A stretch of 64,000 nucleotides of DNA from an uncultured Alphaproteobacteria bacterium (GTDB lineage Bacteria > Pseudomonadota > Alphaproteobacteria > Rs-D84), in the NCBI GenBank assembly GCA_949082785.1, contig CARVLU010000002.1:1-64000 (forward strand), in the 5' to 3' direction. A program made the translations under genes and the position numbers. Below, in pieces: positions 57,118 to 64,000 of this stretch (positions are counted from its first letter, which is position 1; each line of letters begins with the position of its first letter). Under the pieces are notes generated by a model. It did no database searches. It worked only from the letters and a program-made list of their open reading frames with translations, and was not told the DNA's origin.

Positions 57118-58542
57118 ATGAAGATTCAATTTTCTGATTTGATTGAAAATTGTCCCAGATCACCCGGCATTTATAAAATGTACGACGCGGATGGTCTGCT
57201 GCTGTACGTGGGCAAGGCGAAAAATCTGTCCAACCGGTTAAAGCAGTATTTGGACATATCGAAATTGGAACCGCACAAGCAGATTATGCGGACCCTGGTT
57301 ACGCGGGTTGATTGGGAAATCACCCCAACCGAAGAAGATGCCTTGATTCTGGAACAGGAATGGATAAAAACGCGCAAGCCGAAATATAACATCATGCTGA
57401 CCGATGGGAAAATGTACCCGATGTTGGCACTGACGTCACATGACGCGCCGCGGTTACTGAAATTCCGGGGCAAAATTACCCAGCGTCGTGACGTATATGG
57501 TCCGTATCCATCGGTTGCGGCATTGAACGAAACGATTAAGACAATTCAAAAGGTGTGCCGTATCCGCACCTGTACCGACACGTTTATGCGCAACCGCACG
57601 CGGCCGTGTCTGTTGCATCAAATTGGCCGGTGCAGTGCGCCGTGCACCATCGCCCAGACGGACTATAATCAAAACGTCGCGCTGGCGCGGCGCATTCTGA
57701 CCGGGGACAGCGAACCGATTATCGCAGACCTGACCCGTGAAATGCAGAAATATTCGGACAACCTGGATTTTGAACGGGCCGCCGCATGCCGCGATAAAAT
57801 CGCCGCATTGACCCAGACATCCGTCCGCGGAATCCGCAGAAACAATGCGCATAGCGCGGATTTGGATTGGGATGCGACCGTCACTGAATTGGAGCAATGG
57901 CTGGGGATAAAAATCAATTTGGCGGGCGTGTTTGATAATTCGCATTTGTTTGGAAAAAATCCGGTCGGCGCGATGATTGCGTTTGGTCACAACGGCTTTG
58001 ACAAGGCGTCATATCGGCACTTTAAATTACGCAACATGGCCGCGGCCGGAAACGACATTGCGATGATGTCCGAATTTGTATCGCGCGCGGTTGAACGCGG
58101 ACCAAAACTGGATTTGATTATTGTGGACGGTGGCCCCGCGCAATGGAATATCGCGCATCAAATCGCGCCAAACATTCCCATTCTGGGCGTGACCAAGGGC
58201 GAAGTGCGCGACGGTGACGAACACTTTATTTTGCCCGACGGGTCCGTGTCGCGGGACATGGCGCGTGATTCGAAACTGTTTTTAATGCTGCGCGCCGTCC
58301 GGGACGAAGCGCACCGTTTCGCCATCACATTCCACCGCGCGACCCGCGCAAAATCCGTGACCGCATCACGGCTGGACGAAATCGAAGGCATTGGCCCGGC
58401 CCGCAAACGCGCCGCCCTGCACCACTTTGGTTCCGTGCGCGCCATCGCCGATGCGGATTTAGCGGCGCTGGTTCGGGTGCCGGGGCTGGGAAAAAATGCC
58501 GCGGAAAAAATCTATGCCTATTTCCATTCCGACGTGGTATAA
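57118..58542 (+). CDS. uvrC: UvrABC system protein C, compact form
   Basis: 474 residues versus ~600 in typical UvrC. GIY-YIG nuclease (SPGIYKMYDADGLLLYVGKA), Cys-rich region (RIRTCTDTF, CLLHQIGRCSAPC), UVR domain (NLDFERAAACRDKIAALTQ), RNase-H-like nuclease (GVFDNSHLFGKNPVGAMIAF, IIVDGGPAQWN) and C-terminal helix-hairpin-helix pair (IEGIGPARKRAALHHFGS) are all present. The shortfall is in the linker between the UVR domain and the second nuclease. The ATG at 57118 has no clear ribosome-binding site; a TATCAT box lies 8 bases upstream, so a leaderless start is possible. Confidence 0.92.
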   Translation: MKIQFSDLIENCPRSPGIYKMYDADGLLLYVGKAKNLSNRLKQYLDISKLEPHKQIMRTLVTRVDWEITPTEEDALILEQEWIKTRKPKYNIMLTDGKMYPMLALTSHDAPRLLKFRGKITQRRDVYGPYPSVAALNETIKTIQKVCRIRTCTDTFMRNRTRPCLLHQIGRCSAPCTIAQTDYNQNVALARRILTGDSEPIIADLTREMQKYSDNLDFERAAACRDKIAALTQTSVRGIRRNNAHSADLDWDATVTELEQWLGIKINLAGVFDNSHLFGKNPVGAMIAFGHNGFDKASYRHFKLRNMAAAGNDIAMMSEFVSRAVERGPKLDLIIVDGGPAQWNIAHQIAPNIPILGVTKGEVRDGDEHFILPDGSVSRDMARDSKLFLMLRAVRDEAHRFAITFHRATRAKSVTASRLDEIEGIGPARKRAALHHFGSVRAIADADLAALVRVPGLGKNAAEKIYAYFHSDVV

Positions 58543-58584
58543 TGCAACCATTCATGTATTTATAAATCAAAAGGAGAAAATATC

Positions 58585-59184
58585 ATGAAATTCTTTGTTA
58601 ACTTTTTATCGGCATTTCGCATTTTTGCGGCATTTGCCATTATCCCGACACTGATGTTCCAGTGGTTCTGGCTGACATTTATTTTGTATGTGCTGGGGGC
58701 CGTGTCCGATTGGTTTGACGGTTTTCTGGCGCGCAAATACAATGTCACGTCCAAGGTGGGCGGCGTCATGGACCACATCGGCGACAAATTGCTGGTGGCC
58801 AATGCGATGATTTTGCTGGCGGCGATGATGCCAGTTTGGTTTATCGTTGTGCCGGTTATCATCATGATTGCCCGCGAATTGTACATCAGCGGTCTGCGTG
58901 AATTCATGGGCACCCAGAAAATGGAAATGCCCGTGCCCAAGGCGCGCTTTTCCATGGGCAAAATCAAAACCACATTACAGATGATTGCCATTGGCGCATT
59001 CTTGTTGATGTTTGTGGTGGGCGCATCCATCACCCCGACCACCAACAGCCGCATTGTAATGATGCTGGTCTATGTATTGCCGCAGATTGGTATTTGGGGA
59101 TTGTGGCTGTCGCTGTTGGCGTCGCTGTGGTCCGCGGCCCAGTACACGGTTACTTTTTCTGAAAAGTTAAAGAAAATCAAATAA
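58585..59184 (+). CDS. pgsA: CDP-diacylglycerol-glycerol-3-phosphate 3-phosphatidyltransferase
   Basis: 199 residues with ~5 membrane helices. The CDP-alcohol phosphotransferase motif SDWFDGFLARKYNVTSKVGG followed by VMDHIGDKLL has all conserved Asp and Gly residues. It makes phosphatidylglycerol phosphate. AGGAG lies 8 bases before the ATG. uvrC-pgsA is a common gene pair. The family could also include CDP-diacylglycerol-serine enzymes, but the length and FMGTQK region fit PgsA. Confidence 0.92.
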   Translation: MKFFVNFLSAFRIFAAFAIIPTLMFQWFWLTFILYVLGAVSDWFDGFLARKYNVTSKVGGVMDHIGDKLLVANAMILLAAMMPVWFIVVPVIIMIARELYISGLREFMGTQKMEMPVPKARFSMGKIKTTLQMIAIGAFLLMFVVGASITPTTNSRIVMMLVYVLPQIGIWGLWLSLLASLWSAAQYTVTFSEKLKKIK

Positions 59185-59186
59185 TT

Positions 59187-59214
59187 CAAATCCCGGCAAA
59201 TGCCGGGATTTTTT
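59187..59214 (+). terminator. Terminator after pgsA
   Basis: AATCCCGGCA (59189-59198), loop AA, TGCCGGGATT, then T run. Confidence 0.8.
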
Positions 59215-59229
59215 AATAAAAAAAACAGG

Positions 59230-59258
59230 TTGTTTAAATCGCCCAAAATCCCTATAAT
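59230..59258 (+). promoter_or_regulatory. Promoter of the 59.4 kb secreted gene
   Basis: TTGTTT (59230-59235), 17 bases, TATAAT (59253-59258). The start is near 59265. Confidence 0.6.
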
Positions 59259-59284
59259 ACTGCGCGTTGGGTCGCATAAAACCG

Positions 59285-59311
59285 TGCCGAATACAATGGG
59301 ACGATTTTCCT
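59285..59311 (+). promoter_or_regulatory. Leader motif, copy D
   Basis: TGCCGAATACAATGGGACG, then ATTTTCCT. It lies ~20 bases after the predicted transcription start, the same spacing as copy C. Confidence 0.55.
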
Positions 59312-59368
59312 GATACAAAATAAATTTAACAAAATTCCAGAAATCCGCACCGTTTGCATTCCCCCGTT

Positions 59369-59740
59369 TTGCATAAAATAACCGTCGGTTTAATGTCGGC
59401 AATGTGTGTCGCATTTGTGCCAATGGCGGCACTGGGCGCGGGGTATTCATGCCCAGACGGATACACATCGGATGCGGGCGCCGCAACAATTAACCAATGC
59501 TATAAATCCATCAGTGCGGGTTCTTATTGGGATGGGGATGAAGTAAAAACATGCACGGCGGGCATTACAAAACTGCGCGTGGGGAACGTTTCGGTGCCCC
59601 TGTACGCAACACGACAAACAACGCCCGCCATTGCCATTCGGCATAACAACGCGGTCTGTTACAGCAATTTGGCAACCGGTGACGCACGCAGTCAAATCAA
59701 TATAAATTATGGCGGCAAAACATACCATTCAACGGAATAA
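59369..59740 (+). CDS. Small secreted Cys-containing protein
   Basis: About 123 residues. The start is uncertain: TTG at 59369 gives MHKITVGLMSAMCVAFVPMA, a good signal peptide; TTG at 59354 and ATG at 59393 are alternatives, none with a clear ribosome-binding site. The mature part begins GYSCPDGYTSDAGAATINQC and has ~6 Cys. It resembles single units of the larger Cys-rich proteins and shares leader motif D with them. Function unknown. Confidence 0.65.
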   Translation: MHKITVGLMSAMCVAFVPMAALGAGYSCPDGYTSDAGAATINQCYKSISAGSYWDGDEVKTCTAGITKLRVGNVSVPLYATRQTTPAIAIRHNNAVCYSNLATGDARSQININYGGKTYHSTE

Positions 59741-59784
59741 AAAAACGCGCTATGCGCATGATTTCATGCGTATAGCGCGTTTTG
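59741..59784. terminator. Long bidirectional terminator
   Basis: AAACGCGCTAT (59743-59753) with ATAGCGCGTTT (59772-59782) and CGCATGA with TCATGCG inside; one mismatch and a very short loop. It separates two converging genes. Confidence 0.8.
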
Positions 59785-59796
59785 CACATCACAAAA

Positions 59797-60282
59797 TTAT
59801 TTCTGTTTTTGCGCCAAATATTTTTCGATAAACGCATTGCGGATTTCACATTGGCGTTTCAAATCACGACGCGTCGCGTGGTTCAAACGTTTTTCGAAAT
59901 CTTCGTCACTGCCACGCACCATAATGCGGTTTGTCGGGAACAACATCGCAATCGGTTCACCCGTTTCACGGTCCAAATATTCGACAATTGTGCCGGCCAA
60001 TTTTTTACCCATAAACGGGGCCAATTCATGATAGGACAGCGCCATTTCCGATGCACCCGGATTTGGGAAAGATGTGGTTTTCATCCATCCATCATTTTTT
60101 TGCTGGACAACGCCATTGATTTCAACAACCGCCATCGGTGTCGCCAGACACATTTCAAACATTGAAAAATTCGCCATCACATCCATATTGACCACGTATG
60201 TGTTTTTACGTTTTTTGGTCGGCCCAAATTCACGTTGTTTGTTATTCACTGTCTGTTGTCCTGTTTTAAATTTATTCATCAT
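59797..60282 (-). CDS. Unknown cytoplasmic protein, 161 residues
   Basis: Not recognised. Soluble, no signal peptide. The N-terminus is basic (NNKQREFGPTKKRKNTYVVN), the middle has a Met/Phe-rich strand (MANFSMFEMCLATPMAVVEI), and the C-terminus is a charged helix (DEDFEKRLNHATRRDLKRQC). Start at ATG 60282 (or the next codon). It has its own promoter and is flanked by terminators. Confidence 0.7.
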   Translation of the reverse strand: MMNKFKTGQQTVNNKQREFGPTKKRKNTYVVNMDVMANFSMFEMCLATPMAVVEINGVVQQKNDGWMKTTSFPNPGASEMALSYHELAPFMGKKLAGTIVEYLDRETGEPIAMLFPTNRIMVRGSDEDFEKRLNHATRRDLKRQCEIRNAFIEKYLAQKQK

Positions 60283-60317
60283 ATTTACCCCCCCTTGGAT
60301 TTATTACTGATACATTA

Positions 60318-60345
60318 TATATAGTACTAAAATTAAAAACGTCAA
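60318..60345 (-). promoter_or_regulatory. Promoter of the 59.8-60.3 kb gene
   Basis: On the minus strand TTGACG (60340-60345), 16 bases, TATATA (60318-60323) in a very A/T-rich stretch. Confidence 0.6.
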
Positions 60346-60355
60346 TAGACATATG

Positions 60356-60386
60356 CAAAAAAAATACATCCCCCATCGGGGGGATT
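60356..60386 (-). terminator. Terminator after parE
   Basis: ATCCCCC (60368-60374) and GGGGGAT (60379-60385), followed on the minus strand by GTATTTTTTTT. Confidence 0.8.
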
Positions 60387-62361
60387 ATACAAACAAATCC
60401 TTTACAAATTGGGCGTGTTCGGTGATGAATTTAAATCGAAATTCGGGTTTTTTACCCATCAATTCGGACACAATGGTGCGCGTTTTTTCCGTATCTTCGG
60501 CGCCATCATCGGTACGCGGCGGCAATTCAACCCGGATTAATCGACGCGTTTTGGGCGACATTGTCGTTTCCTTTAACTGATTGGGCATCATTTCCCCCAG
60601 CCCTTTAAATCGGGAAATTTCAACCTTTTTGTTTTTAAAACGACCGTTTTTCAGGGATTCCAATTCTTCGTCGGTGTCAACATACATCGATTCGGTCCCG
60701 TGCGTCAATTTATACAGCGGCGGGCAAGACAGATATAAATGCCCCCCATAAATCAGTTGCGGCATATGCTGATAAAAGAATGCCATCAACAGCGACGCAA
60801 TATGACTGCCGTCAACGTCGGCATCGGTCATGACGATAATTTTTTCATAGCGTAGTTTTTTATCATCCCAATCACGCGCCGTGCCGGCACCGATAATGTC
60901 AATCAGTTCATTTAATTCCTTGTTCGCGCCAAAGCGTTCGTCGGAATTGGAAATAACATTCAAAACCTTACCACGCAATGGCATAATCGCCTGGGTTGCG
61001 CGGTCACGCGCCTGTTTCGCGGTACCGCCCGCCGATTCCCCTTCGACGATGAATAATTCAGTACCGTCAATCCCATGCTTGGAACAATCGGCCAGTTTCG
61101 CCGGCATGCGAATACGCTTGGTGGGCGTCTTGCGCGCGATATCTTTGACCTGTTTGGTTTTGATACGGGCATTGGCCAGATTGATTACAAATTCCAGCAA
61201 CGCGTTCGCCGTTTTCGGGTCGGACGCCAGGAAAATTTCCCACGGGTCGCGCAGTGCGTTTTCGGTGTAACGTGCAACCTCTGGATTGGACAATTTTTCC
61301 TTGGTCTGGCCCAGGAATTGCGGTGTTTTATAGAACACAGACACAATCGCCGCGACGGAATCAAACACGTCATCACCGATGATAGATGCGGCGGCCTTGT
61401 TATTAACCTTGTCCCCGTATGCCTTTAACCCCTTGGTAACGGCGGCCTTGAACCCGGTTTCGTGGGTTCCACCGTCAATGGTCGCGATGGTGTTACAATA
61501 TGATGCAAAGAACCCGTCGTCCGACGCCGCCCCGTTTTCATCCGTTAAAAACGTCAACGCCCATTCCACGCGCCCACTGTCATCGGGGAAATCCACACTG
61601 CCGCTGAAAATTTTGGGCAATACACGCGGTTTGGTTTTCGTCTTTTCTTCCAGAAAGTCCGCAACGCCCCCCGGATAATAAAACGACGTATCGGCCGGGA
61701 TATTCATATCTTCGGTCAATAATGCCGGGTTGCAATGCCAATCGATTTTAACGCCGCGGGACAAAAACGCCTTGGCCCGGGCCATGCGATAAATCTTGAC
61801 CGGTTTAAAGACCGCCCCCGCCCCAAAGATGTCATCATCCAGTGTAAAGCGGATTTTGGTCCCGTGCGCGCGCGTTTCGGCCCCGCGTTCAATCGGCCCG
61901 CGCGGAATCCCGCGGGAAAAAGATTGGCGCCATTCATAGCCATCGCGGCAAATCGTCACAATCATTTCCGATGTCAAGGCATTGACAACCGCACTGCCGA
62001 CGCCATGCAGCCCACCACTGGTCTTGTACACATTATTATTAAACTTGCCCCCCGAATGCAGGGTAGTCAAAATCACTTCCAGTGCGGATTTGCCCGGATA
62101 TTTCGGATGTTCATCGACCGGAATCCCGCGCCCATCGTCCGCAATTTCAATTGTTTTGGCATCAATCAAATTCACGGTGATTTTTTTGGCAAATCCCGCG
62201 ACGGCTTCGTCAATGGAATTGTCCATAATTTCAACCGGCAAATGATGCCAAGCCTTTTCATCCGTGCCACCAATATACATCCCCGGTCGCAGACGGACGG
62301 GTTCCAAGCCTTCCAGCACCTGGATATCAGATGCGTCATAAGATTTTGATTGTTGTGTCAT
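60385..62361 (-). CDS. parE: DNA topoisomerase IV subunit B
   Basis: 658 residues. GHKL ATPase motifs: EIMDNSIDEAVAG, ADDGRGIPVDEHPKYPGKSA, and TSGGLHGVGSAVVNALT. The TOPRIM domain has FIVEGESAGGTAKQARDR and VMTDADVDGSHIASLL. The opening YDASDIQVLEGLEPVRLRPG and GGTDEKAWHHLPVE fit ParE better than GyrB, as does the length. It works with ParC to decatenate chromosomes. No parC or gyrA is in the window. Confidence 0.92.
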   Translation of the reverse strand: MTQQSKSYDASDIQVLEGLEPVRLRPGMYIGGTDEKAWHHLPVEIMDNSIDEAVAGFAKKITVNLIDAKTIEIADDGRGIPVDEHPKYPGKSALEVILTTLHSGGKFNNNVYKTSGGLHGVGSAVVNALTSEMIVTICRDGYEWRQSFSRGIPRGPIERGAETRAHGTKIRFTLDDDIFGAGAVFKPVKIYRMARAKAFLSRGVKIDWHCNPALLTEDMNIPADTSFYYPGGVADFLEEKTKTKPRVLPKIFSGSVDFPDDSGRVEWALTFLTDENGAASDDGFFASYCNTIATIDGGTHETGFKAAVTKGLKAYGDKVNNKAAASIIGDDVFDSVAAIVSVFYKTPQFLGQTKEKLSNPEVARYTENALRDPWEIFLASDPKTANALLEFVINLANARIKTKQVKDIARKTPTKRIRMPAKLADCSKHGIDGTELFIVEGESAGGTAKQARDRATQAIMPLRGKVLNVISNSDERFGANKELNELIDIIGAGTARDWDDKKLRYEKIIVMTDADVDGSHIASLLMAFFYQHMPQLIYGGHLYLSCPPLYKLTHGTESMYVDTDEELESLKNGRFKNKKVEISRFKGLGEMMPNQLKETTMSPKTRRLIRVELPPRTDDGAEDTEKTRTIVSELMGKKPEFRFKFITEHAQFVKDLFV

Positions 62362-62544
62362 GATGAAAACAGATTAAAAAAAATTTGCCCCAATCGCAAG
62401 GGTAAAAATCATCCCATGCCCCAAAATTCCCCAAAATAATGGGAATATTGACCTGATATCGGGGCTTGACGGTCTGTTTTTTTTATGTTAGGTTACGCCC
62501 CACGCCAAAAATCGCGCAAAACTGCGCCTGAGACTAAATAAATA

Positions 62545-62572
62545 TTGACAAAATGTATTTTTAGTATATATT
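62545..62572 (+). promoter_or_regulatory. Promoter of the HAD-like gene
   Basis: TTGACA (62545-62550), 16 bases, TATATT (62567-62572). The start is near 62579. The rest of the 245-base gap upstream to parE is A/T-rich, and I see no gene in it. Confidence 0.7.
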
Positions 62573-62607
62573 CTATTCGTCAATATATTAATGATAAAGG
62601 TTAAACC

Positions 62608-63213
62608 ATGATGAAAACAAAAATTATTTTGGATTTGGACGGCATTGTATTTGCCCCCATTTCCGACGCCGTTAAACTGCGCGCCCGCCAAGAATATGGC
62701 CCCCGGGCGATGCTGACCCAGATGTATAAAACAATGAACATTCGCCGTGACCATGTCACATCCCAGTTGGCGGACATCACATATAACTGTGCGACATCCG
62801 CCCCGATGATTGTCGATGCCCACATGGCGTTGGCGGAATTGGTCAATCACCCCGATTTCAGTGTCGAAGTGTGCAGCGCGATTGCATACCCCGGCCAGCA
62901 AAAGAAACTGGAACAGCATTACCGCAGCCTGTCGCCGGCGCTGAACAAAATCGATGCGTATCATTTAATCAGCCCGCTGGAATCCAAAGCCGACACGTAT
63001 TCTGAAATCTTTCTGCGCAACGACGAAGATTTCGCCCGCATGTTCGTTTTGGACACAAATTACAAGAATTTGCACCGGCCGTATTATCTGCGCATGAATC
63101 CGGTCCTGATTTCTGACGACCGCGACCAGACCAAACGCGCCCACCGCGAATACTGCGCGCGCCAGTTTGATAATCTGGCCCACTTCCAAAGCTTTATCAC
63201 CCGCAAGAAATAA
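62608..63213 (+). CDS. HAD-like unknown protein
   Basis: 201 residues. The N-terminus KTKIILDLDGIVFAP carries the DxDG start of haloacid-dehalogenase-like hydrolases, and a later HPDFSVEVCSAIAYPGQQKK could be motif II (Ser). VLISDDRDQTKRAH might be the Asp-containing end. The middle helical part is not familiar. It may be a nucleotidase-like phosphatase, or degenerate. The ATG doublet at 62608/62611 is preceded by an AAAGG site. A small membrane gene follows after 9 bases. Confidence 0.6.
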   Translation: MMKTKIILDLDGIVFAPISDAVKLRARQEYGPRAMLTQMYKTMNIRRDHVTSQLADITYNCATSAPMIVDAHMALAELVNHPDFSVEVCSAIAYPGQQKKLEQHYRSLSPALNKIDAYHLISPLESKADTYSEIFLRNDEDFARMFVLDTNYKNLHRPYYLRMNPVLISDDRDQTKRAHREYCARQFDNLAHFQSFITRKK

Positions 63214-63222
63214 GGCTATTTC

Positions 63223-63459
63223 ATGTCGGACAAAAATCGCAGTGATATCAATTTCTTGTTGACCTGTTGGCAGGCCATGCGTGCCGCCGGCGTTGTGTCG
63301 GTGGCCATGTGGGGCGCCGGGATGGGCGGATACGCCGCATTCAATGACGCCCACAGCGTCGCCATCGGTGGCGCCGGTATGCTGGGGTCGATGGCGGTCA
63401 CCGCGTTTTCAAATTACCGCGTTCAAAAATTGAAACGGGATATGGACAAAACCCGTTAA
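63223..63459 (+). CDS. Small two-helix membrane protein
   Basis: 78 residues, with hydrophobic stretches ~19-41 (MRAAGVVSVAMWGAGMGGYA) and ~43-62 (HSVAIGGAGMLGSMAVTAFS), rich in Gly/Ala like small holin- or channel-type helices, and a basic tail (RVQKLKRDMDKTR). Not recognised. Co-transcribed with the HAD-like gene and followed by a terminator. Confidence 0.65.
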   Translation: MSDKNRSDINFLLTCWQAMRAAGVVSVAMWGAGMGGYAAFNDAHSVAIGGAGMLGSMAVTAFSNYRVQKLKRDMDKTR

Positions 63460-63483
63460 TGCGCCGCCATGAAAATATTCCCG

Positions 63484-63509
63484 AAACGCCGCCCCGTGCG
63501 GCGTTTTAT
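63484..63509 (+). terminator. Terminator before dnaJ
   Basis: AAACGCCGC (63484-63492), loop, GCGGCGTTT (63498-63506) and T tract. Confidence 0.75.
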
Positions 63510-63579
63510 TATGGGGCTTGATTTCATCACGCGACGCATTATATATTAAGGGACATTAAATATACATTAAGGCCGACAG

Positions 63580-64000
63580 ATGAATAAAAATCCCTATGAC
63601 GTTTTGGGCGTCGCACGTGACGCATCCGACACCGACATTAAAAAGGCGTATCATAAATTGGTCATGAAATATCACCCGGATAAAAATCCGGGCGACAAAT
63701 CCGCCGAAGAAAAGTTCAAGGAAATCAACAACGCATTTGATATTTTAAAAGACCCGCAAAAACGCGCGGCATACGACCGGTTTGGCGATGCGGCCTTTGC
63801 CGCGGGCAATGGCGCCAGCAGTGGCGCCGGGTTTGGCGGCAATCCCTTTGGCGGGGGTTTCGGGTTCAACATGGGCGGCGGCGCCGGGATGGAAGATATC
63901 CTGCGCGAAGCGATGCGCGGATTTGGATTTGACGGTTTTGGCGCGGCATCGGGCCGCAATACGTCGGGCCCGCGCGCGGGACGCGATTTACTGGACGAAG
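63580..64000 (+). CDS. dnaJ: Chaperone protein DnaJ (5' part)
   Basis: The first ~140 residues; the gene runs off the window. The J domain is YDVLGVARDASDTDIKKAYH with the DnaK-interacting HPD in LVMKYHPDKNPGDKSAEEKF, followed by KDPQKRAAYDRFGDAA and the Gly/Phe-rich linker (GAGFGGNPFGGGFGFNMGGG). The zinc domain should lie beyond the edge. A type I DnaJ is likely, though a shorter J-protein cannot be excluded. dnaK is not seen upstream. Confidence 0.9.
   Translation, partial: MNKNPYDVLGVARDASDTDIKKAYHKLVMKYHPDKNPGDKSAEEKFKEINNAFDILKDPQKRAAYDRFGDAAFAAGNGASSGAGFGGNPFGGGFGFNMGGGAGMEDILREAMRGFGFDGFGAASGRNTSGPRAGRDLLDE

Overview
The window reads as one contig of a Gram-negative alphaproteobacterium with a compact genome. 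Supporting signs are the str-S10-spc ribosomal cluster in alphaproteobacterial order, Pal/TolB and beta-barrel outer-membrane proteins, the ftsE-ftsX-DUF218-plsC block, ParE, MltG and LepA. Many secreted Cys-rich and collagen-like proteins, and pilins of the GRSMIEMLG type, resemble my recollection of gut-associated uncultured alphaproteobacteria. That placement is an inference and was not tested by a search.

Layout. 1-3.7 kb: a partial secreted protein, a GT61-type glycosyltransferase, a structured RNA and a Cys-rich secreted protein. 3.7-21.7 kb (minus strand): one long ribosomal operon from rpsL to rpsK, driven by a TTGACA/TATAGT promoter at 21.67-21.70 kb. adk, rpoA and rplQ are missing from their usual places, and an extra membrane-anchored gene sits between rplO and secY. 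21.8-36 kb: a beta-barrel protein, MltG, an ABC-transporter remnant beside tRNA-Pro, an acyl-CoA synthetase, fabF/acpP, an integrase-fold protein without its catalytic residues, lepA, rbfA, a DedA-like protein and a GT4 glycosyltransferase. 36-42.6 kb: a methyltransferase-glycosyltransferase fusion, a second copy of the structured RNA, three collagen-like or coiled-coil surface proteins and an outer-membrane barrel. 42.7-48.7 kb: pal, ftsE-ftsX-DUF218-plsC, a Cys-rich protein, a nuclease and tolB. 48.8-51.4 kb: an accessory patch with a ribbon-helix-helix/DinD-like pair, a MITE-like repeat, three related structured leader RNAs and two tiny genes. 51.4-64 kb: dnaN, a diadenylate cyclase, an AsmA-family protein, a pseudouridine synthase, a pilin, uvrC, pgsA, parE, small unknown genes and the start of dnaJ.

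The strongest candidates for undescribed biology are RNA elements. (1) A ~230-nt multibranch RNA occurs twice (2.83-3.07 and 38.06-38.29 kb), with at least six helices kept by compensatory changes, a constant AGGGAT hairpin loop, a promoter and a terminator-like end. (2) A three-copy leader RNA family (50.24-51.22 kb) has two competing pairings, a nearly invariant 14-15-nt loop that can also be read as a GTG-started MNILN peptide, and a terminator on each copy. (3) A ~25-nt motif (consensus TGCCGAATNCAATGGGACG) lies just after the predicted promoter of five genes for secreted or surface-related proteins. These were found by reading and hand-pairing only; no folding program, covariation statistics or database search was run.
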